A stretch of DNA of 11,085 nt, taken from the NCBI GenBank assembly GCA_002702945.1, contig PADF01000001.1, positions 1 through 11,085 on the forward strand, written 5' to 3'. The position numbers and the translations under genes were made by a program. Under the pieces are notes generated by a model. That model was not told the DNA's origin. It saw only the letters and a list, made by a program, of their open reading frames with translations, and did not search any database. Below are positions 1 to 5,482 of this stretch, one piece after another; position 1 is the first letter of the stretch, and each line of letters starts with the position of its first letter. The DNA comes from Methanobacteriota archaeon. GTDB lineage: Archaea > Thermoplasmatota > Poseidoniia > Poseidoniales > Poseidoniaceae.

Positions 1-1
1 G

Positions 2-103
2 GATAAAAGAGCAGCAGGCTGGCGAGAACACATCCTTGCAATTAAACGCAATGAAACCATCTCCATCACAGATAATGATGGATTAAGTGATGCGAGAATC
101 TGA
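2..103 (+). CDS. C-terminal fragment of an unidentified protein (partial, 5' end outside window)
   Basis: Frame 2 is open from the left edge to a TGA at 101-103 and gives 33 residues ending in TDNDGLSDARI. I prefer it over the other open frames because its codons are rich in the purine-first, pyrimidine-third pattern typical of real coding DNA (GAT, ATC, AAT, AGT). Two other frames cannot be excluded: plus frame 3, open to a TAA at 84-86, and a minus-strand frame with an ATG at 60-58 running off the left edge. No family is recognisable. The stop lies 25 bases before the exonuclease III start, so the two could be cotranscribed if frame 2 is right. Confidence 0.35.
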   Translation, partial: DKRAAGWREHILAIKRNETISITDNDGLSDARI

Positions 104-128
104 ATAACCGTCACAAAGTCCCAGTCAC

Positions 129-908
129 ATGCGCATTGTTTCGTGGAATCTTAACGGGCTAAGGGCAGCCATAAGAAAAGGCTTGGTCGAGTGGATGAAA
201 CAAATCGATGCAGACATCTGGTTATTCCAAGAAATTAGGGCACTACCCGAACAAGTTTCACCAAACTGGCAAGAAGACCTTGGGTTTCAAATGATTTGGC
301 ATCCTGCAATGAAAAAAGGTTATTCAGGGGTCGCATCGCTGTCCAGAATTGGTATTGAGGAAATTTCAAGAGGAATATCGACGAAACTTGACCCAAATGA
401 TGACGAAGGAAGAGTACTTATCTCTAAATCAAAGAATTTGACATGCATTAACATCTATCTTCCGAATGGAGGGGCGAATATTGAAAGGCAACTATACAAG
501 GACCAATGGTTGGAAGATTTGTTAATTTGGGCAAAATCATATTTTGATTCAGAAGATCCGGTAATTTTGGTTGGAGATCTCAATATTGCACACACGGAAA
601 ATGATATTTGGAACCCCTCTGGTAACCGGAATACCTCGGGTTTTCTCAATCATGAACGTGAATGGTTTGATCGTTTTTTGTCTTCTGGGTGGGTCGATTT
701 ACATCGCCATCATTTTGGTCAACAAAAGGGGCCATACACTTGGTGGTCCAACAGAGGCCAAGCTAGAGCCTTGAATCGTGGTTGGCGTATTGATTATGTT
801 CTTGCCAACCAAGCTGCAAAATCAGCGTTTAAATCCGCTGAAGTAAATCGCCAAGCAGGACTTGATTGTTCTGATCACGCGCCCTTAATCATCGATTTTG
901 AATTCTGA
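129..908 (+). CDS. xth: Exodeoxyribonuclease III / AP endonuclease (ExoIII family)
   Basis: This 259-residue protein is a full-length member of the Mg2+-dependent exonuclease III / endonuclease-exonuclease-phosphatase fold, close in length to E. coli ExoIII (268). These enzymes cleave the backbone 5' of abasic sites in base excision repair and trim 3' blocks. All key motifs are visible: N-terminal SWNLNGLRA with Asn7; FQE with metal ligand Glu35; Tyr110 after NI; GDLN with Asp150 and Asn152; the WRIDYVL box with Asp222; and the C-terminal SDHAPL box with Asp249 and His250. The ATG at 129 places Asn7 exactly where E. coli has it, so the start is firm. There is no clear Shine-Dalgarno sequence, consistent with a leaderless archaeal mRNA. 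It converges on the small minus-strand gene with a 25-base gap. Its role as an AP endonuclease would complement the MutY encoded further right. Confidence 0.96.
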   Translation: MRIVSWNLNGLRAAIRKGLVEWMKQIDADIWLFQEIRALPEQVSPNWQEDLGFQMIWHPAMKKGYSGVASLSRIGIEEISRGISTKLDPNDDEGRVLISKSKNLTCINIYLPNGGANIERQLYKDQWLEDLLIWAKSYFDSEDPVILVGDLNIAHTENDIWNPSGNRNTSGFLNHEREWFDRFLSSGWVDLHRHHFGQQKGPYTWWSNRGQARALNRGWRIDYVLANQAAKSAFKSAEVNRQAGLDCSDHAPLIIDFEF

Positions 909-933
909 GAACCTTTGTACGTAATAAAATTGT

Positions 934-1206
934 TCAAGAATCTTCAAGTTCACCAAATTGTTCCAAAACGAAATCAACTTTTTCACGCAGCACTTCGAAA
1001 TCTACTTCTTTAAATTCAAATTTGATTTCTAAGTGGTTATTTTTCTTATCAAAATGATAAATTACTCCTTCAGGGATTGATTCAATAAGCCGATGGCTCT
1101 CTATTTCATCACCTTCCCAACACAATACGGCAGAAAGGAGTCTGGTCACAAGCCTCCTAATCATCACTCGATGATAGGTCTTCTCTTTTCGGCACCAGAG
1201 AGGCAT
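934..1206 (-). CDS. Small protein, possibly Pcc1-like KEOPS subunit
   Basis: A 90-residue protein without a signal peptide or membrane segment. The predicted secondary-structure order from residue ~25 is strand (SAVLCWEG), helix (DEIESHRLIESI), strand (VIYHFDKK), strand (HLEIKFEFK) and C-terminal amphipathic helix (DFEVLREKVDFVLEQF). This beta-alpha-beta-beta-alpha order, the Pro after the first helix and the LR..VD..L pattern in the last helix resemble Pcc1, the dimerisation subunit of the KEOPS complex that makes tRNA t6A. The resemblance is structural and weak, so the family call is a hypothesis. Start choice is uncertain. ATG 1206 has a possible TATA-like stretch near 1230-1235 for a leaderless start. 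ATG 1164 (residue 15) would give a length nearer to Pcc1 and could be served by the AT-rich box at 1209-1220. It diverges from the gene at 1272 across a 65-base shared control region. Confidence 0.6.
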   Translation of the reverse strand: MPLWCRKEKTYHRVMIRRLVTRLLSAVLCWEGDEIESHRLIESIPEGVIYHFDKKNNHLEIKFEFKEVDFEVLREKVDFVLEQFGELEDS

Positions 1207-1271
1207 ATGATAAAAATATGTAATTTCGAGATTTACCCTTCCCTAAAGTAGTATGGGCATTTAACATAGGT

Positions 1272-2183
1272 GTGTCTGATAGGTTTGAGGAAATTGAACC
1301 GGTCAAGATAGGCATGACCAATAGGTTTGACGAGATTGAACCAATGCCTGATGAAGAACCAATTTTTCAAACATCGTCTGCGGATTTTATCGTGAATGTC
1401 GAGGATGGTATGAAGGCGATCCTCCCCCTTGGAATGTTGATCCTTGGTATTGCTGCACTAGGTTTTCTCAATGGTTTGGACTATGTCTCTCCCCAATCTG
1501 GACTTGTAAGGCCAGATGAATTCATCTATGCATTTGCCCAATCTGCTCCAGACGGGAGTGCGGAATTTTCTGGTATCGTATTGCGAGATGGTCAACCCTT
1601 AGAAGGCGTGGAAGTCCATGTATCTATGGAAGATGACAGTGGCTTTTGGGTGGCTTCTTGGAATTATACTGATAAAGATGGCCGATTTCATTTAACTGAA
1701 TTAAACCCTGGCTTGACTCTCGTAAGTATCAGTATTCTAGGAAATGGTACAAGTGATGTATTTCAACATAGAATATTGCTTACACCCCCCTCGTTTCTCG
1801 AGCCAAAGGGATTCACAAGTATGGACTTTGAGGCCCCTTCAATCGATCGTTTCAATCAAGAATCATGTGATGATGAAGCGGAAGAATGCGTTCGCTTTAT
1901 TCCACATCCGGAAGAAGAATTGGCCCACCCAAGAATTGACCCAGCTGCTGGATTTACCTATGTTCTGGTTGGTTGGGGTTTCATTGGTTTGTCAATCTTT
2001 TCTGCTGGATTTGCTATTTTCGGAATCAAACACAAGTCGAGAGGAATGATTAGAACAGCAGCAATACTTTCATTTTTCACACAAGGACATTATTATTTAG
2101 CATGTTTATTGGGACTCTTGGCGACTGTTCTTACTTTTACCATAGGTCCACAAAAGAAAATTCTTCAACCACAGGAGATATAA
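1272..2183 (+). CDS. Membrane protein with extracellular carboxypeptidase-regulatory-like beta-sandwich domain
   Basis: A 303-residue protein starting at GTG. The acidic cytosolic N-terminus carries a duplicated motif, RFEEIEP at residues 4-10 and RFDEIEP at 18-24. A first transmembrane helix spans ~49-67. The segment at ~97-158 reads as a carboxypeptidase-regulatory-like beta-sandwich: SGIVLRDGQPLEGVEVHV, then YTDKDGRFHLTELNPG, the usual 'G.pl.gv.V ... T..dG.f....l.pG' pattern. An acidic stretch with two cysteines (199, 206) follows, then a second helix at ~228-252. Last comes a long hydrophobic segment at ~262-291, which may be one helix or two short ones. The sandwich should face outside. 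ATG 1314 is an alternative start, because the repeated motif also includes a start codon. The function is unknown; sensing, adhesion or scaffolding are guesses. It is followed after 25 bases by the propeller gene. Confidence 0.85.
   Translation: MSDRFEEIEPVKIGMTNRFDEIEPMPDEEPIFQTSSADFIVNVEDGMKAILPLGMLILGIAALGFLNGLDYVSPQSGLVRPDEFIYAFAQSAPDGSAEFSGIVLRDGQPLEGVEVHVSMEDDSGFWVASWNYTDKDGRFHLTELNPGLTLVSISILGNGTSDVFQHRILLTPPSFLEPKGFTSMDFEAPSIDRFNQESCDDEAEECVRFIPHPEEELAHPRIDPAAGFTYVLVGWGFIGLSIFSAGFAIFGIKHKSRGMIRTAAILSFFTQGHYYLACLLGLLATVLTFTIGPQKKILQPQEI
1281..1342 (+). repeat. Imperfect 42-base tandem duplication at the start of a gene
   Basis: Bases 1281-1300 and 1323-1342 match at 18 of 20 positions with an offset of exactly 42 bases (14 codons). 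They encode RFEEIEP and RFDEIEP. The similarity extends upstream to the initiation codons: GTG-TCT-GAT before the first copy and ATG-ACC-AAT before the second. The repeated unit is therefore M-S/T-D/N-R-F-E/D-E-I-E-P. Confidence 0.75.
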
Positions 2184-2186
2184 ACA
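2177..2186 (+). promoter_or_regulatory. TATA box of the beta-propeller gene, overlapping the upstream stop codon
   Basis: GATATAAACA is centred about 27 bases before the ATG at 2209, the distance expected for a leaderless archaeal transcript. The TAA stop of the preceding gene (2181-2183) lies inside the box, so the two genes are packed end to end with the promoter embedded in coding sequence. Confidence 0.6.
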
Positions 2187-2208
2187 TTGATTTGGAGTTG
2201 TTGACCAA

Positions 2209-3246
2209 ATGGACGCATTAACCTTTACTTGGGCAACGCGGGATTTGGGTGAGCCCATCTCTGCTTTGTTTATTTCATCCAACAAAGAAATCGTTGCCGG
2301 AGGTTGGAATGGGAATATGAAATGTTGGGGAGAAGATGGATCTTTACTTTGGAGCATACAACTCTCAGACCGTATCGCATCAATTTTGCAGTTAAAACAG
2401 TCATATGTTGTTACTGATGGCATGCACGTCTCTTGCATTTCACAGGGAGAGCTGGTTTGGAGTCAACCACTTGAAGGCTCTGCAGATTTATTGGCAAACG
2501 GAAATAACACAATTTTAGCAACATCAAGTGTGTATGACATTGAGCATGGAGATTTCATGGAAAGCGCTATTTGGACATTTACAGAACAAGGGGAACTGAT
2601 TGATGTACTTCGTCTTGATGAACGCCCTTGGCATCTTCATTTTGGGGGGGAGATGTTGGTTGGTCTTGGAAGGCCAAAGTGCGGCATTTTTGTAGACAGC
2701 ACTTTTCAAAATCTTCCTTCAGATAGCCCAGTTGTTTGTGGAGTTTCCAAAGGTGATGTGTGTTTCTTTGGTCATGCAGATGGTACGATATCAACAAAAG
2801 ATGCACAAGTATTCAAACATGAAAACACGATAAATTCGTTGTGCTTAGGGGAATTATTAATTTTCTCGGATGAACAAGGTTTCCTTGGTGCGCTGGATAC
2901 AAAAAAGAAGAAATTTTCATGGAAGCAACAAGGAGAAATTGTTCATACACAAGGTATAGGTTTTTCATCAACGCACTGGTGTCACAGAGGAAATGGCCCC
3001 AATCAGAAAATCGAGATAAGAAATAACAAGGGAGATATGATTCATTCTCAACAACTCAGCCGGGTGAACACTTTTTTCTCCAAAGATGAATTGATGGCTG
3101 TAGGGTTGGATACTGGCATCATTCACATATGGCAAGAACAAATGTTCTTTCGAGGGCTTGAGAGAGATGATAAAGTTGAACGTGATAACAGGTTGGATGC
3201 AAAACTACTTTCGTTAAGAGAAAAGTTTAGCGGAAATAACAAATAA
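2209..3246 (+). CDS. Cytosolic WD40/PQQ-like beta-propeller protein
   Basis: A 345-residue protein with no signal peptide or membrane segment. It is built of repeated blade-like units with strands of the form 'G.l.W': KCWGEDGSLLW (38-48), SQGELVW (78-84), WTFTEQGEL (122-130), GHADGTIST (188-196), KKFSWKQQGEI (234-244) and a last blade MAVGLDTGIIHIW (296-308). Six or seven blades are likely, but the repeats are too degenerate to count exactly. The C-terminal 35 residues (from ~315) are highly charged and probably form a helix outside the propeller. Such propellers usually act as protein-protein platforms, and I see no catalytic signature. Its position between two membrane-protein genes on the same strand suggests a possible partner at the inner face of the membrane, which is inference only. 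The start is supported by the TATA box 27 bases upstream. Confidence 0.85.
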   Translation: MDALTFTWATRDLGEPISALFISSNKEIVAGGWNGNMKCWGEDGSLLWSIQLSDRIASILQLKQSYVVTDGMHVSCISQGELVWSQPLEGSADLLANGNNTILATSSVYDIEHGDFMESAIWTFTEQGELIDVLRLDERPWHLHFGGEMLVGLGRPKCGIFVDSTFQNLPSDSPVVCGVSKGDVCFFGHADGTISTKDAQVFKHENTINSLCLGELLIFSDEQGFLGALDTKKKKFSWKQQGEIVHTQGIGFSSTHWCHRGNGPNQKIEIRNNKGDMIHSQQLSRVNTFFSKDELMAVGLDTGIIHIWQEQMFFRGLERDDKVERDNRLDAKLLSLREKFSGNNK

Positions 3247-3270
3247 ATTTCCAGATAAGAGTTATTCTTG

Positions 3271-3276
3271 TATAGT
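3271..3276 (+). promoter_or_regulatory. Possible TATA box of the seven-helix membrane protein gene
   Basis: TATAGT lies about 23 bases before the ATG at 3296, in the 49-base gap after the propeller gene. The position suits a leaderless or near-leaderless transcript, but the match is short. Confidence 0.35.
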
Positions 3277-3295
3277 TCTAACCAAGCAAGGAAGC

Positions 3296-3976
3296 ATGCT
3301 CTGGGGGGTATTCATTCTTGTTGGAGCGATTTTGCTTCTTCGCGGGCATAGAATGATAAAAATTGTTGGAGCACTTATTGGCGCTTTGGCAGGGTTAATC
3401 GCTACCGATTTTCTTTTTCAGGCGATGCCTGCACTATTGGAATATGAAAACGAGGTCAAAATAGGCCTCATCATTTTTGGAGCGGCCCTCATGCATAGTA
3501 TGTTATTGGTCGCTATGCGGTCTGTTGCTGGATTAGGAGTGTTTGTTGCTTTCAGTTCTTTGGTATTAGCGCTCCAAGAAGAGGGTTATGTTATTGAGCA
3601 AAACCATTCTAACTTTGTAGGTATAGGATTAGCCGTAGGCTCATTTATTCTCACCTGGAATATGCGACGGGCTATGCCACTTATCGCAAGTTTGGTTATT
3701 GGAGCATCTTTGATTACTTCTGGAATACAAATGTACGGCGGAGTTACGATTCAGCAATTAGATGTAATTCGCCCTTCTCCAATGTGGTTGTGGATACTTT
3801 TGCTTATTTTCGGTTTATTGATTCAAAGAATCGACATCAAAAAGAGAAAGCACCTTAAAGATGTCAAGGAAGGGGTCGTATTCGATCCAAAACTCTCCCC
3901 TTCACATACTTCAAAAAAGAAGGAAAAAGGCCTGAATAAATATGTGCAAAAAGAAGCATGGCATTCAGACATCTGA
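3296..3976 (+). CDS. Polytopic membrane protein with about seven helices (DUF4203/TMEM198-like pattern)
   Basis: A 226-residue protein with hydrophobic segments at about 2-16, 21-42, 54-74, 76-94, 106-121, 127-148 and 162-177. A basic cytosolic tail of ~50 residues follows, rich in lysine (KKRKHLKD, SKKKEKG). The first two helices are separated by RGHRM and are followed by a glycine-rich second helix (GALIGALAG). That gives the 'G..hr..k..g.l.G...G' look of DUF4203/TMEM198-type proteins, but I would not assign the family on this alone. There are no catalytic or transport motifs. The positive tail suggests the C-terminus is inside. It is the third of three plus-strand genes and could work with the preceding propeller or beta-sandwich protein, though a possible own promoter argues for separate control. 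Confidence 0.82.
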   Translation: MLWGVFILVGAILLLRGHRMIKIVGALIGALAGLIATDFLFQAMPALLEYENEVKIGLIIFGAALMHSMLLVAMRSVAGLGVFVAFSSLVLALQEEGYVIEQNHSNFVGIGLAVGSFILTWNMRRAMPLIASLVIGASLITSGIQMYGGVTIQQLDVIRPSPMWLWILLLIFGLLIQRIDIKKRKHLKDVKEGVVFDPKLSPSHTSKKKEKGLNKYVQKEAWHSDI

Positions 3977-3997
3977 CAATAGGATAAGAACCATATC

Positions 3998-4010
3998 TTC
4001 ATATCAAAAG
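3998..4010 (+). promoter_or_regulatory. Probable TATA box of sodN
   Basis: The AT-rich stretch TTCATATCAAAAG is centred about 24 bases before the sodN ATG at 4027. No Shine-Dalgarno sequence lies between, which suits a leaderless transcript for the sodN-sodX unit. I see no recognisable operator for a nickel- or redox-responsive repressor. Confidence 0.45.
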
Positions 4011-4026
4011 AGCCTTTCCTCATACT

Positions 4027-4491
4027 ATGCCAAACATAGAATCAGACCAATCCGATTTATTCGTTAAAGCCTACGCACATTGTGACGGACCATGTGGAGT
4101 ATATGACCCTGCAAGTGCACGAGTGGCCGGAGAAGCAGTCCAATCAATGACAAAAAAAATGTTGCATCTAGAATGTCCTGATACATCAGATGCTTCAGCA
4201 ATGGCGGGATATCTCAATACCATGAGCCGCTATGCTTTAATTAAGGAAGAAGAAGCCCAAAAATGCAAGAAAGAATTACTTGTTCTATGGACCGATTTCT
4301 TCAAACCAAATCACATTGAATCTTTCCCAGACTTACATGAAACGTTTTGGAAGGCTGCAAAGTTGTGCAGTGCATGTAAAGTCGAGGTTTCTGCGACTCA
4401 CGCGCAAGAACTCATGGATACCATTGAAGAAATTCATCATATGTTCTGGCAAGCCAAGGACCGGGAAGTCCCTTGGATTCGAGCAAGTTGA
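4027..4491 (+). CDS. sodN: Nickel superoxide dismutase precursor
   Basis: This 154-residue precursor converts superoxide to oxygen and hydrogen peroxide at a nickel centre. The diagnostic nickel hook is present as HCDGPCGVYDP at residues 18-28. His18 would become the new N-terminus after cleavage following Ala17, and the ligands would be His18 (amine and imidazole), Cys19 and Cys23, with Tyr26 at the active-site mouth. A 17-residue propeptide precedes the hook. The mature chain (~137 residues) is predicted to be largely helical, matching the four-helix NiSOD fold. Gly21 replaces the Leu of the Streptomyces hook, and Ala stands at mature position 17 where Streptomyces has Glu; as I recall, both occur in cyanobacterial-type NiSODs. 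The next gene, nine bases downstream, encodes the matching maturation protease, which strongly supports the call. NiSOD is mainly bacterial, so horizontal origin is likely. Confidence 0.96.
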   Translation: MPNIESDQSDLFVKAYAHCDGPCGVYDPASARVAGEAVQSMTKKMLHLECPDTSDASAMAGYLNTMSRYALIKEEEAQKCKKELLVLWTDFFKPNHIESFPDLHETFWKAAKLCSACKVEVSATHAQELMDTIEEIHHMFWQAKDREVPWIRAS

Positions 4492-4493
4492 GG
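4490..4493 (+). promoter_or_regulatory. Shine-Dalgarno sequence of sodX within the sodN stop
   Basis: GAGG, partly inside the TGA stop of sodN (4489-4491), lies seven bases before the TTG at 4501. It decides the non-ATG start and suggests translation of sodX is coupled to sodN termination. Confidence 0.55.
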
Positions 4494-4500
4494 CGCTCAC

Positions 4501-4794
4501 TTGGCACAGATCCAAGCAGTCATCGTTGGGGAAAGTATGAGCCCCACTTTGGCTGATGGCCAGATGGTAATCTTTTCAACACCCGAAGAACGAAAACCAT
4601 CACCAAACGATATCGTTCTTTTTTCTCATCCTTACAAAAGAATGAACTTAGTAAAGCGGATAAGCCACATTACTGATGAAGGAAAATACTTCATGGTCGG
4701 AGATAATTCTGATTTGCTTTCATCAGAAGATAGTCACAATTTTGGCCCAATCGCAGGTGAGAAGATCATGGGTGTTCTCAGGGAAACAGACTAA
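4501..4794 (+). CDS. sodX: Nickel-type superoxide dismutase maturation protease (S26 signal peptidase family)
   Basis: A 97-residue serine protease of the S26/signal-peptidase fold, without a membrane anchor, as expected for SodX, which removes the NiSOD propeptide in the cytosol to expose the nickel-binding His. The catalytic Ser is in GESMSPTL (Ser12) and the general-base Lys in LVKRI (Lys52). The family's GDN box is present at 68-70 (VGDNSD), followed by a degenerate SDSR-like segment (EDSHNFGPI, 76-84). The start is TTG at 4501. The first ATG (4537) lies inside the catalytic motif after Ser12, so it cannot be the start. A GAGG Shine-Dalgarno at 4490-4493, overlapping the sodN TGA, supports the TTG with a 7-base spacer. 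It is certainly cotranscribed with sodN and in the same frame, three codons after the stop. Confidence 0.93.
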   Translation: MAQIQAVIVGESMSPTLADGQMVIFSTPEERKPSPNDIVLFSHPYKRMNLVKRISHITDEGKYFMVGDNSDLLSSEDSHNFGPIAGEKIMGVLRETD

Positions 4795-4808
4795 TCTCTT
4801 AGGCAACT

Positions 4809-4817
4809 CAATAATAG
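4809..4817 (+). promoter_or_regulatory. Probable TATA box of the archaellin-like pair
   Basis: CAATAATAG is centred about 23-26 bases before the adjacent ATG codons at 4836 and 4839, in the 41-base gap after sodX. It argues against a TTG at 4824 as the start and for a leaderless transcript carrying both archaellin-like genes. Confidence 0.45.
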
Positions 4818-4835
4818 TGTGAATTGCATCTTCAC

Positions 4836-5474
4836 ATGATGGCGGGACCTCGCGACGACCAAGGAGTCGCCGGATTAAATGCGATGATTATGTTCATCGC
4901 ACTCACATTGGCGGGAAGCATTATTGCGACAATTATTATCTCGTCCATGGTAGAAGTAGTACGAGAATCAAAAGCTGATGCCCAAAAATCACAATTTGCT
5001 TTGTATGGAAAGGTAATGGTCATCGATGCTCATGTCACCATGCTCGAAGTAGAAGGGGATGAGATTGAAGAAGCCTTAATTTCAGTTACGATTGAACTCA
5101 GTCCCGGTTCAACAATATTACAAGATCAGCAATTGATATGGACAGTTATATGCCCAAATGAAGTTAACAATAATGATGGCAGATGGTCCAATAATGGAAA
5201 TTTTGAGGCAGCAACGGATGTTACAGGAAATGGCGACAACCCATCAGCTATAGATGAGATAAGACCTGGGAAGACTTACAAATTGATAATACATTTATTC
5301 CATGATAATGGTGATAATACTGATGGAGACGCATCAATGGTAGGGACAGGGGGATGTCCTCCAAATGCTGGTGAGAAGCATACGTTATTGTTTACATTCG
5401 AGGGCTCTGGCCTAACTTCATTTTGGGAATTGGGTTATGGGGTTAATGTAAGACAGGGAGATCAACTGATTTAG
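4836..5474 (+). CDS. Archaellin/type IV pilin-like protein (short paralogue)
   Basis: A ~212-residue protein with a class III-like signal. A short leader (MMAGPRDDQG) precedes a hydrophobic helix beginning VAGLNAMIMFIA. It aligns position by position with the archaellin N-terminus (A-x-G-I-G-T-L-I-V-F-I-A), with cleavage expected after the Gly by the archaeal prepilin peptidase. The helix extends through about IIISSMVEVV. The globular part is beta-rich with two cysteines, one in TVICPN and one in GGCPPN, probably a disulfide. Acidic Asn/Asp-rich loops lie between them. Residues ALISVTIELSPGS, IRPGKTYKLIIHL and GEKHTLLFTFEG match the downstream paralogue. Starts at ATG 4836 or 4839 fit the TATA box; TTG 4824 would lengthen the leader by four residues. 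No other archaellum genes are in the window. It could be an archaellin, a pilin-like adhesin subunit or a stator-type ArlF/ArlG relative; archaellin-like fits best. Confidence 0.82.
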   Translation: MMAGPRDDQGVAGLNAMIMFIALTLAGSIIATIIISSMVEVVRESKADAQKSQFALYGKVMVIDAHVTMLEVEGDEIEEALISVTIELSPGSTILQDQQLIWTVICPNEVNNNDGRWSNNGNFEAATDVTGNGDNPSAIDEIRPGKTYKLIIHLFHDNGDNTDGDASMVGTGGCPPNAGEKHTLLFTFEGSGLTSFWELGYGVNVRQGDQLI

Positions 5475-5479
5475 GTGAG
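5473..5479 (+). promoter_or_regulatory. Shine-Dalgarno sequence of the PA14 archaellin-like gene
   Basis: AGGTGAG lies three bases before the ATG at 5483 and overlaps the TAG stop (5472-5474) of the upstream paralogue. It fixes the start and implies translational coupling in a two-gene operon. Confidence 0.55.
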
Positions 5480-5482
5480 CAG

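Noticed and set aside
1..128. Alternative coding frames at the left edge (plus frame 3 ending at 86; minus frame starting at 60).
   Set aside because: Codon pattern favours plus frame 2, but the stretch is too short to be certain, so only the frame 2 tail is listed with low confidence.
909..933. Possible terminator hairpin between the convergent exonuclease III and small minus-strand genes.
   Set aside because: The 25-base gap contains no convincing stem or T-run.
4824..4835. A TTG start for the first archaellin-like gene.
   Set aside because: The TATA-like box at 4809-4817 is too close for a transcript starting there, and ATG 4836/4839 gives a normal short leader peptide.
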